From: Bacillota bacterium
GTDB lineage: Bacteria; Bacillota; Clostridia; Oscillospirales; CAG-272
Assembly: GCA_021199825.1 (NCBI GenBank)
Contig: JAJQHI010000176.1
Coordinates: forward strand, 1 to 13,990
Length of the DNA: 13,990 bases
Direction: 5' to 3'
This document shows positions 6,450 to 13,896 of the stretch, piece after piece. The stretch's first letter is position 1. The number at the start of each line of letters is the position of its first letter. The notes beneath the pieces were generated by a model, which was given only the letters and a program-made list of their open reading frames with translations, searched no databases and had not been told where the DNA came from. A program made the position numbers and the translations under genes.

Positions 6450-6980
6450 ATGAAAAAAAGCGCGCTTCTTTTGGCAGCGGCAATGCTTATGACGGTGCTT
6501 GTATCCTGTACGGCGTCGGACACAGACGTGCCGTACGGAATGCAGCTCATAGATGACGATGTTGTGGATTACAGGCTCTATGTCCCTGAGGACTGGACCG
6601 AGTCAATCTCAACGGGCGCCGTGGGCGCATATTGTTCAGCGGAGGACCCGACAAATGTCACGGTTATGATGTGGAACGACGATGTCAACGCCACGGTTGA
6701 CGACTGGTGGGAGGGCTATCAGGAGGATTTCACCGCCGTATACGACGACTTTGAGGTTATTTCAACTGACAACGCCACCCTTGGCGGGCTCACGGCGAAA
6801 AGATATGAATATACGGGAACTCTCGCGTCGACGGAATTTCACTATATTCAGTATGTGTGCATGAGATACAGCGTATCCGTGAGCGCCGTATATGTTCTCA
6901 CGTTTACCTCAACCGAGGAGAACTACGAGTCTCACCTTGAGGAGCTTGAGAGCATTGTGGAGTATTTTGAGTTTGAATAA
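6450..6980 (+). CDS. Small secreted lipoprotein, possibly PsbP/DcrB-like fold
   Basis: A 176-residue protein with a lipoprotein signal peptide: KK at 2-3, a hydrophobic stretch 5-18 and the lipobox LVSC ending at Cys20, so it should be anchored on the outer face of the membrane. The mature part is acidic and alternates beta strands with a mid helix (YRLYVPEDWT, then MMWNDDVNATVDDWWEGYQE, and LGGLTAKRYEYTG near the end). This pattern resembles PsbP/DcrB-like lipoproteins common in Clostridia. That is a fold impression, and no function can be named. The start is supported by GGAGGTAA, with AAAGGA nearer the ATG. The stop codon directly abuts the ATG of the next gene, so the two are cotranscribed and probably translationally coupled. 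Confidence 0.8.
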   Translation: MKKSALLLAAAMLMTVLVSCTASDTDVPYGMQLIDDDVVDYRLYVPEDWTESISTGAVGAYCSAEDPTNVTVMMWNDDVNATVDDWWEGYQEDFTAVYDDFEVISTDNATLGGLTAKRYEYTGTLASTEFHYIQYVCMRYSVSVSAVYVLTFTSTEENYESHLEELESIVEYFEFE

Positions 6981-8162
6981 ATGATATACTTTGACAGCGC
7001 GGCGACGACGAAGCCCTGCCGCGAATCGATTGACGCGATGACTGAGGCGTTCACCCGCATATGGGGAAACCCGTCGTCACGCCACAGGCTCGGAACTGAG
7101 GCGAGGTCTGCCCTTGAGGGGGCGCGGGCTGATATACTCAAAACTCTCGGTGCCCGCGGAAGGGCCGCGGGGGACGCATCTCACCCGGCGCTCATCTTCA
7201 CGGGAAGCGGGACTGAGGCGACGAACATGGCAATCCTCGGCGTGTGCCGCTCAAAGAGGCGCAGAGGGCGCATTATCATAAGCGGCGGGGAGCATTCGGC
7301 GACGGAAAACGCCGCGGTGGAGGCTGCCGCCGAGGGCTTTGAGGTCGTGAAAATCCCGACTGCCCGCGGTGTGCTTGACATGGAGGCGCTCGCCGAGGCG
7401 CTGACGCCCGACACGGTGCTTCTGAGCCTTATGATGGTCAACAACGAGACGGGCGCCGTGTATGACGTTGGGCGCGCGTTTGCGGAGGCTAAAAGGCGTG
7501 TGCCCGACATAGTATGTCACTGCGACGCGGTGCAGGGGTACATGAAAATTCCGTTTTCGGTGCTCTCGCTCGGAGCTGACCTTGTGACGATTTCAGCCCA
7601 CAAAATAAACGGTCCGTGCGGCATCGGCGCGCTTTATGTGGGCGGCGATATATATAAGCGCCGGCAGCTCTCTCCCATCATTTTCGGAGGCGGGCAGGAG
7701 TCGGGTCTGCGTTCGGGGACAGAGGATGTCGCCGAGGCTCTGGGCTTCGCGGCGGCGGCGAAAAGGGCGTACGCCGTGCTGACTGATGAGGCGAAGGTTA
7801 CCGATGAGCTGCGCCGGTACATTATATCCGAGGCGGAGGAGAAAATGCCGTCCGTCACGGTGAACCTTCCCGAAAGATCCGCGCCTCACATAATCTCGCT
7901 GACGCTTCACGACATCAAAAGCGAGACAATGCTCAACTATTTGTCGGGACGCGGAATATGCGTGTCGAGCGGCTCCGCCTGCTCGTCGCATTCGAGAAAT
8001 ATAAGCCGTGCGCTGACCGCCTTCGGCATATCGGAGCGGGACGCCGACACCACGATTCGCGTGAGCATATGGGCTGACAACACAAGAGCGGAGGCGGACG
8101 AGCTCATTCGGGCGTTATCTGACGGAATAAAGACGCTTTCGCGCATTGGCGGGCGAAGATAA
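6981..8162 (+). CDS. Cysteine desulfurase (NifS/IscS family)
   Basis: PLP enzyme that moves sulfur from L-cysteine onto an active-site cysteine for Fe-S cluster or thio-cofactor synthesis. The 393 residues match the family in length and motifs: the N-terminal YFDSAATT, GGEHSA with His105, the pyridoxal-binding aspartate in CHCDAVQ (Asp182), the Schiff-base lysine in TISAHKINGP (Lys208), RSGTEDV (245-250), and the catalytic Cys334 in SSGSACSSHS. All key residues are present, so it should be active. Its ATG follows the lipoprotein stop with no spacer, and no near Shine-Dalgarno is visible, so translation probably depends on re-initiation. There is no iscU, thiI or mnmA next to it, so the sulfur acceptor cannot be told from context; clostridial homologues often feed tRNA thiolation or Fe-S assembly. 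Confidence 0.92.
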   Translation: MIYFDSAATTKPCRESIDAMTEAFTRIWGNPSSRHRLGTEARSALEGARADILKTLGARGRAAGDASHPALIFTGSGTEATNMAILGVCRSKRRRGRIIISGGEHSATENAAVEAAAEGFEVVKIPTARGVLDMEALAEALTPDTVLLSLMMVNNETGAVYDVGRAFAEAKRRVPDIVCHCDAVQGYMKIPFSVLSLGADLVTISAHKINGPCGIGALYVGGDIYKRRQLSPIIFGGGQESGLRSGTEDVAEALGFAAAAKRAYAVLTDEAKVTDELRRYIISEAEEKMPSVTVNLPERSAPHIISLTLHDIKSETMLNYLSGRGICVSSGSACSSHSRNISRALTAFGISERDADTTIRVSIWADNTRAEADELIRALSDGIKTLSRIGGRR

Positions 8163-8170
8163 GGCGCGGA

Positions 8171-8234
8171 CGATAAAATTTTGTGCGTGCGATAAAATTT
8201 ACGCGAAAATGCGGTTTACAATCGCGAAAATGCG
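8171..8234 (+). promoter_or_regulatory. Two tandem direct-repeat pairs around the eno promoter
   Basis: CGATAAAATTT occurs at 8171-8181 and 8190-8200 (period 19). CGCGAAAATGCG occurs at 8202-8213 and 8223-8234 (period 21, about two helical turns). The second pair brackets the -35 hexamer, with one copy inside the spacer, so it is a candidate binding site for an unidentified regulator. Confidence 0.5.
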
Positions 8235-8243
8235 TGGTATAAT
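8215..8243 (+). promoter_or_regulatory. Promoter of eno
   Basis: TTTACA (8215-8220), a 17-base spacer and TATAAT (8238-8243), preceded by GTGG as in the two upstream plus-strand promoters. Transcription should start near 8250. Confidence 0.78.
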
Positions 8244-8264
8244 ATTCATGCAACCATATGAATA

Positions 8265-8290
8265 CGGCGGGCGGCAACGCCCTTTAGCCG
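8265..8290 (+). promoter_or_regulatory. Leader hairpin with GNRA loop upstream of eno
   Basis: GGGCG (8269-8273) pairs with CGCCC (8278-8282) around a GCAA tetraloop. The outer CGGC (8265-8268) pairs with GCCG (8287-8290) past a 4-base bulge. It ends nine bases before the Shine-Dalgarno, so it may protect the 5' end of the mRNA or tune translation. Confidence 0.55.
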
Positions 8291-8296
8291 GAATAA

Positions 8297-9607
<1,311 letters not shown>

Positions 9608-9633
9608 GCGCTAAAAATACACTTGACACGCAA

Positions 9634-9679
9634 AATGACCCTTTCCGCTCTATATTTACACGGACGGCAAAGGGTCATT
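9634..9679 (+). terminator. Hairpin after eno
   Basis: AATGACCCTTT (9634-9644) pairs perfectly with AAAGGGTCATT (9669-9679) across a 24-base loop, 26 bases after the eno stop. There is no T-tract after it, so it may stop transcription weakly or protect the 3' end. Confidence 0.5.
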
Positions 9680-9686
9680 GTGACGC

Positions 9687-9904
9687 AACCTAAGGACTTA
9701 TGTCCTTAGGTTGGTCGTGACATTTAATCGCAGATTAAATGTCAGGGGTTCGCTTGACGTGGGTGTCAGGACTTATAGTCCTGATTCTTGTCGAGATGAC
9801 TTCGATCTGCGATCGAAGTCGTTCAACCATAGGTTAAATGTCAGGTGCGGCGCTTGACTGTCGAGACATTTAATCGTAGGTTAAATGTCAGGGGTTCGCT
9901 TGAC
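9687..9904. repeat. Array of six short-loop hairpins downstream of eno
   Basis: Within 218 bases: AACCTAAGGAC stem (9687-9712, loop TTAT); TGACATTTAATC stem (9718-9744, loop GCA); TCAGGACT stem (9766-9784, loop TAT); GACTTCGATC stem (9798-9820, loop TGC); an imperfect stem at 9820-9840 (loop ATA); and GACATTTAATC stem with one G-T pair (9865-9889, loop GTA). A 24-base sequence is repeated exactly at 9735-9758 and 9881-9904, covering a hairpin arm plus the linker GGGGTTCGCTTGAC. A degenerate third copy lies at 9834-9858. TGTCGAGA also recurs (9789-9796 and 9859-9866). No gene is seen in 9608-10014. Stem sequences differ while the hairpin design is kept. Function is unknown. Confidence 0.85.
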
Positions 9905-10014
9905 TGGTGATGGCGGGCGCGGGTCAAGGGCTTTTGTCATGATTAGTCTATGCGCGTGCTGCATGAAATGATGAAAAGAAGAATTTGCATATTGAAAACT
10001 TGAGGGCTGATTAG

Positions 10015-10941
10015 ATGGCTGAGGAAAACACAAACACGAATTTAAAGAGCAGGGCGAGCCCCATCTTATCGGAGATACTGTCCGTTATTCTGGGTTCGAC
10101 GCTCTACGGCGTAGCGATTGACATGTTCTTAACGCCGTCTGGAACCGTTATGGGCGGTGCCACAGGTATCGCGACGGTTCTGAATATCCTTTTTGACCTG
10201 CCGGCAGGTACTGTTATACTTGTAATCAACATCCCGATACTGCTCATCGCGCTGAAGCTGTATGGGATAAAAATGCTATATCACACGATAATAGCGGTTG
10301 CGTCAACGTCCGTTCTGACGGATTTGGTGGAGCTGCTTTTCGCAAATGAGATTCTGCCGATACCCGAAATGGACCCGCTTTTCTTTGCCGTTTGCGGCGG
10401 CGGGCTTCTGGGCGCGGCATCGGGAATACTTCTTTCGCACGGATACACAACGGGAGGCAGCGACCTTGTGGGCGTTATGCTTCACAGGAAATTCCCCCGC
10501 TTATCGACGGGAAACGTCATATTTATACTTGATTTAATTGTCATCGGCGGTTCGGCGATTGTGAGATTCTTCTTTGTTGAGGAGTACACGGTAGCGACGC
10601 TCATCACGAGTGTGCTTTACTCTGTTGTTGCCGTATTCGTTTATTCAATCGCGATTGACGCCGTTGTCGGCGGCACGAAGACATCAAGGCTTGCTTTGAT
10701 TGTATCTGACAAGTACGATGAGGTGGCGGACGGTATATTCCGCGACCTGGGGCGCGGTGTGACGATTCTGCACGGGCTCGGATGGTATTCGGGACAGGAG
10801 AAAAACGTGATTATGTGCGTTGTGAAGCGCAGCGAGCTCTTTAGGCTTAAGTCGACGGTGAAGGTCGTTGATGACAAGGCGTTTATGATCCTCGCTGACG
10901 CGAAAGAGGTCCTTGGACATAATTTTGAGCAAATAGAGTGA
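10015..10941 (+). CDS. YitT-family membrane protein (DUF161 + DUF2179)
   Basis: A 308-residue integral membrane protein. About six hydrophobic segments are visible (near 20-38, 48-83 in two parts, 88-106, 121-141, 166-186 and 192-215), with the family motif HGYTTGGSDLVG at 142-153. A soluble C-terminal DUF2179 domain (about 223-303) includes RGVTILHGLGWYSGQEK. Length and order fit the YitT/YpjC/YqfU family of Firmicutes, whose substrate is not established; a transport role is inferred from topology. The start is ATG 10015, with GAGGG eight bases upstream. No convincing promoter is seen just upstream: the gap holds the hairpin array and then about 110 bases without clear signals. It is followed by a palindromic element whose first hairpin may terminate it, so it is probably monocistronic. 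Confidence 0.9.
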   Translation: MAEENTNTNLKSRASPILSEILSVILGSTLYGVAIDMFLTPSGTVMGGATGIATVLNILFDLPAGTVILVINIPILLIALKLYGIKMLYHTIIAVASTSVLTDLVELLFANEILPIPEMDPLFFAVCGGGLLGAASGILLSHGYTTGGSDLVGVMLHRKFPRLSTGNVIFILDLIVIGGSAIVRFFFVEEYTVATLITSVLYSVVAVFVYSIAIDAVVGGTKTSRLALIVSDKYDEVADGIFRDLGRGVTILHGLGWYSGQEKNVIMCVVKRSELFRLKSTVKVVDDKAFMILADAKEVLGHNFEQIE

Positions 10942-10964
10942 TGGGAACGGGACTCCGAACCACA

Positions 10965-11174
10965 GCAGGGGAAAACTTTTTGAAAAAAGTTTTCCCCTGC
11001 ACCTATTTCAAAAACTTTAAAAAGGGGAATAAGTTTGCTCTGGATGAAGTAAAGCGGTAAGTTGAGGAAAATGTATCCTTTGGCTTACCGCTTTTCTCAA
11101 TCCCAGCCTATTATAGCTCCCCTCCTAAAAGTTTTTGGGGGTGCAGGGGGTATTTTTTCAAAAATACCCCCTGC
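10965..11174. repeat. Complete 210-bp near-palindromic element with terminal hairpins
   Basis: The left hairpin (GCAGGGGAAAACTTTTT, 10965-10981, pairing with 10984-11000) and right hairpin (GCAGGGGGTATTTTT, 11143-11157, pairing with 11160-11174) bracket complementary arms (about 11000-11030 and 11117-11144). The centre is an 11-bp inverted repeat, AAAGCGGTAAG (11051-11061) with 11084-11094. The whole element can therefore fold as one long interrupted hairpin. Its right arm, 11100-11142, is repeated exactly in inverted orientation at 13764-13806. It codes for nothing recognisable and fills the gap between the YitT gene and the peptidoglycan operon; a further GC hairpin (GGGGCAGCGCCCC) lies at 11183-11195. 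It resembles a MITE or REP-type non-autonomous element, but no target-site duplication was identified. Confidence 0.82.
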
Positions 11175-11253
11175 TCGGCTTCGGGGCAGCGCCCCATTTG
11201 CACACATCCCCGCCCTTGCGCATAGACTGATAAAAAAGCACAGGAGGCAGGCA

Positions 11254-11715
11254 ATGAGTGAGGACAGCATTTATATCGGCGGCACGGAGGGTGCGCCGAG
11301 CGGATATACGGAGAGGGGATATTTAATTGTCGGCACATATACGGCGCGGGGCGCGGTACCCGTGAAGGATTCGATAGTGACGGTGTTTTTCGGTGAAGCG
11401 TCGGGCACATCGCCTGAGGCGGTGCTCATCACAAACGAAAGCGGCAAAACAGCGAAGCTTTCGCTTCCCGCGCCCCCAAAAAGCCTGTCCTTGTCCCCGA
11501 AGGACGGTCAGACTCCGCTGTTGCCGTACGGCGTATATAACATATCCATTTATCACGAGGGGTTCCAGCCGGTATATGATATAGGAGTGAAGATATTTTC
11601 GGGCGTCACGGCGATTCAAAGCACGGATTTGATACCTGAGGTGAGCGTCTCACCGCCCGAAAACTACATCGACAATACGGAATACATAGACCAGTCGGGA
11701 GGATATGTTCTGTGA
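11254..11715 (+). CDS. Small beta-sandwich protein, carboxypeptidase regulatory-like
   Basis: A 153-residue protein. The centre (about 21-128: YLIVGTYTARGAVPVKDSIV, then LITNESGKTAKLSLP, then YGVYNISIYHEGFQPVYDIG) has the strand pattern of carboxypeptidase regulatory-like (transthyretin-type) domains, which serve as binding or spacer modules. No signal peptide or membrane segment is seen. The start is ATG 11254, six bases after AGGAGG. The frame is open further upstream, but only through the palindromic element, so that extension is spurious. The gene overlaps the next by four bases (GTGA), so the two are translationally coupled. Context implies a partner of the SpoIID-like and PG-binding proteins encoded next. 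No specific function can be assigned. Confidence 0.8.
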   Translation: MSEDSIYIGGTEGAPSGYTERGYLIVGTYTARGAVPVKDSIVTVFFGEASGTSPEAVLITNESGKTAKLSLPAPPKSLSLSPKDGQTPLLPYGVYNISIYHEGFQPVYDIGVKIFSGVTAIQSTDLIPEVSVSPPENYIDNTEYIDQSGGYVL

Positions 11716-13112
11716 CGGACGGCGCCTCCCTCAGACTTCCTTATATCCCCGATACGATAACGGTTCATCTGGGCGCGCCCGATGAGGACGCCGAAAACGT
11801 CACGGTGGATTTCGATTACTACATCAAAAACGCCGCGTCAAGCGAGATATACCCGACGTGGGCGGAGGAGGCGCTTCGCGCCAATATTATAGCCATCATA
11901 TCCTTCGCCCTCAACCGCGTTTATACGGAATATTACCCGTCAAGGGGCTACAGCTTCAACATCACAAACGACACCTCAATTGATCAGTCCTTTGTCAGGG
12001 GGCATGACATATTCGACAGCATAAGCGCCGTGGTAGATGAAATCTTCGACTCATATATACGGCGGCAGGGCACGGTCGAGCCGCTTTACGCTTTATACTG
12101 CAGCGGCACAACGTCGACATGCGATGGACTTTCCCAGTGGGGGAGCGTCTATCTCGCGGATGAGGGGATGGGAGCGCTTGAGATTCTCTCGCAGTATTAC
12201 GGCGATATTGAATACGTCACCGATGTCCCCGTGCAGGGGATAACGGAAAGCGTGCCGTCGTTTGTGCTTCGCCTCGGCAGTGCCGGGAACGAGGTCGCAG
12301 CGATACAGATAAAGCTCAACCGCGTATCGAAAAACTATCCCGCCATACCGAAAATCAGCAGTACGGACGGCATTTTCGGCTCAGAGACGGAGGAGGCTGT
12401 GCGGGAATTTCAAAGCATATTCAATCTCACCGTTGACGGGCTTGTCGGCAGGGCGACATGGTACGCGGTCGCGCGGGTTTTTGCCGCCGTCAAGCGGCTC
12501 AACGACCTGGAGTCGGAGGGGCTGACTGAGGACGAGGTGACAAACATATACGGCACACTCCGCGAGGGCGACACGGGAAATAACGTCCGTGAGGTGCAGT
12601 ATGTTCTCTCGTTTATCGCGGAATTTAACGATTCTGTTCCGTACATAGACATTGACGGGATATTCGGTCCGATGACAAAAGCCGCTGTGGAGGCTTTTCA
12701 GGAATATTACGGGCTTGACGTTACGGGAGAGGTTGACTCGGCGGTGTGGAACGAGATGTATCTGACGTACAAGGCGTATCTTGAGTCGCTCGGCGGGGAG
12801 TATTTCGACAGCTCAACATTGCCGTATCCGGGCTATCCGCTGCGTCTCGGCGAGGTGTCGGAGTATGTGACAGCGCTTCAGGAATATCTCACGCTCATCG
12901 CGTCGGCTTATGATGCGATAAGCGCGCCGCCCCTGACGGGGACGTTTGACGCAGCGACGGAAACGTCCGTCCTTGAGTTTCAGGCATATTTCGGTCTTCC
13001 GGTGACGGGAATTGTATCGAGCTATACGTGGAATTTAATCGCTGAGGTATATCGGAGCATATACGACGGGAATCTGGCGTCCGGGGTCCAGTATCCCGGT
13101 ACGGAGCAATAA
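11712..13112 (+). CDS. SpoIID-like domain protein with three peptidoglycan-binding domains
   Basis: A 466-residue protein starting at GTG 11712 (GGGAGG upstream), overlapping the previous stop. Residues about 34-165 resemble the SpoIID/LytB lytic-transglycosylase domain. SSEIYPTWAEEALRA (43-57) aligns with the SpoIID segment bearing its catalytic glutamate, here probably Glu45. LSQWG (140-144) is the SpoIID-type motif, and cysteines 130 and 137 sit in the loop before it. Three PG_binding_1 domains follow (about 185-252, 282-347 and 376-441), each with a leading LRxGxxGxxV-like strand-helix and a DGIFGxxTxxAVxxFQ core or variant. SpoIID degrades peptidoglycan during spore engulfment. This protein has no signal peptide or membrane anchor, unlike SpoIID itself, so how it meets peptidoglycan is unclear. 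A role in spore cortex or cell-wall remodelling is inference. Confidence 0.85.
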   Translation: MTDGASLRLPYIPDTITVHLGAPDEDAENVTVDFDYYIKNAASSEIYPTWAEEALRANIIAIISFALNRVYTEYYPSRGYSFNITNDTSIDQSFVRGHDIFDSISAVVDEIFDSYIRRQGTVEPLYALYCSGTTSTCDGLSQWGSVYLADEGMGALEILSQYYGDIEYVTDVPVQGITESVPSFVLRLGSAGNEVAAIQIKLNRVSKNYPAIPKISSTDGIFGSETEEAVREFQSIFNLTVDGLVGRATWYAVARVFAAVKRLNDLESEGLTEDEVTNIYGTLREGDTGNNVREVQYVLSFIAEFNDSVPYIDIDGIFGPMTKAAVEAFQEYYGLDVTGEVDSAVWNEMYLTYKAYLESLGGEYFDSSTLPYPGYPLRLGEVSEYVTALQEYLTLIASAYDAISAPPLTGTFDAATETSVLEFQAYFGLPVTGIVSSYTWNLIAEVYRSIYDGNLASGVQYPGTEQ

Positions 13113-13128
13113 CGGAGGAGATACATAT

Positions 13129-13674
13129 TTGGACAGAGGGTATTATGATATAAAGGACAAAAGCGCCGTTATCAGGCGCTTCCAGGAGATGCTGTCATAT
13201 GTGATGGAGGAGGGCGCGGGCGGTTCTGGCATCGCGCCGATAATACCGTCAGGCACGTATGATGAGGCGACCGCCGAGGCGGTGAGGGCATATCAGGCAT
13301 CAAGCGGGCTTCACGTTACAGGGCTGATTAACGCGGAAACGTGGGATGCCGTCGCGGGGGATTACGGGCGTTTGTCAGCGGAGATGTCGCGCCCGCGGTC
13401 AATCTCGCCGTTTCCCTACATAAAGGGGTACAAAATCAAAAAGGGCGAGGTGAGCCGCCTTGTGATGATGCTTCAGATTATGTTAGGCGAGCTGGCGGTT
13501 ATTTATGACGAGCTTGGCGGCGTACCCGTGACGGGGGTATATGATGAGCGCACGGCTGAAGGGGTCAGGCGCTTTCGGTACAGGAACTTTCTCCCTGATG
13601 GGGATTATGTTGACCGCACGGCGTGGGACGCCATCGCCCGGCAGTATGACATGCACGTGAATGAGAGTGAGTAG
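13129..13674 (+). CDS. Protein with two peptidoglycan-binding domains
   Basis: A 181-residue protein made almost wholly of two PG_binding_1 domains (about 8-75, with SGTYDEATAEAVRAYQASSG, and about 103-168, with TGVYDERTAEGVRRFRYRNF). The second core is less canonical. The proposed start is TTG 13129, ten bases after GGAGG; the distance is on the long side, but no better ATG or GTG lies near the beginning of the domain. It follows the SpoIID-like gene after 16 bases, so it is the third gene of the operon. There is no signal peptide, membrane segment or catalytic domain, so it is likely an accessory wall- or cortex-binding subunit. The stop codon lies inside a short heptamer repeat (13667-13694). 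Confidence 0.82.
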   Translation: MDRGYYDIKDKSAVIRRFQEMLSYVMEEGAGGSGIAPIIPSGTYDEATAEAVRAYQASSGLHVTGLINAETWDAVAGDYGRLSAEMSRPRSISPFPYIKGYKIKKGEVSRLVMMLQIMLGELAVIYDELGGVPVTGVYDERTAEGVRRFRYRNFLPDGDYVDRTAWDAIARQYDMHVNESE

Positions 13675-13694
13675 TGAGTAGTGGGGAGTGGGGA
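13667..13694. repeat. Heptamer repeat spanning a stop codon
   Basis: GTGAGTA twice (13667-13680), then GTGGGGA twice (13681-13694). The TAG stop of the last gene falls across the first two units, so the last residues of the protein come from the repeat. Confidence 0.75.
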
Positions 13695-13701
13695 GTAATT
13701 T

Positions 13702-13733
13702 TGGGGGAAACTTTTTGAAAAAAGTTTCCCCCA
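13702..13733 (+). terminator. Hairpin after the peptidoglycan operon
   Basis: TGGGGGAAACTTTTT (13702-13716) pairs perfectly with 13719-13733 around a GA loop, 27 bases after the last stop. It is the terminal hairpin of a palindromic element copy. Terminator activity is inferred from position; no T-tract follows. Confidence 0.55.
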
Positions 13734-13830
13734 TGGTTCGGAATTTCATTCCGAATCCATTGAACCCCCAAAAACTTTTAGGAGGGGAGCTATAATAGGC
13801 TGGGATGAGGCGAAGCGATAAATCGTAGAA
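13702..13830. repeat. Truncated copy of the palindromic element, opposite orientation
   Basis: After the terminal hairpin, 13764-13806 is an exact 43-base reverse complement of 11100-11142. The central motif GATGAGGCGAAGCGATAA follows (13804-13821), and then similarity stops: the second half and far hairpin are not recognisable. A small extra hairpin, TTCGGAAT with ATTCCGAA (13737-13755), sits between the terminal hairpin and the arm. Confidence 0.8.
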
Positions 13831-13831
13831 T

Positions 13832-13896
13832 AAATAAAAATTATATCTCCACGGAGAGCTGTATAGCTTATCTGCGGGGATATTTTATTTTTATTT
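13832..13896. terminator. AT-rich inverted repeat, terminator-like
   Basis: An A-rich left arm (13832-13850, AAATAAAAATTATATCTCC) faces a T-rich right arm (13876-13896) that pairs imperfectly. A small AGCT-gtat-AGCT hairpin lies inside (13857-13868). The T-rich descending arm suits a terminator, on either strand. It lies where the second half of the palindromic element would be expected. No riboswitch family is recognised. Confidence 0.45.

Noticed and set aside
9687..9904. CRISPR array
   Set aside because: Spacing is irregular, the repeated part is a linker plus hairpin arm rather than a constant repeat, the supposed spacers are palindromes, and no cas gene is present.
11062..11253. N-terminal extension of the beta-sandwich protein
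   Set aside because: It translates the palindromic element; AGGAGG six bases before ATG 11254 gives the real start.
13832..13896. Riboswitch or structured leader of a gene beyond the window
   Set aside because: No recognised riboswitch core, and the T-rich descending arm is better explained as a terminator-like inverted repeat.
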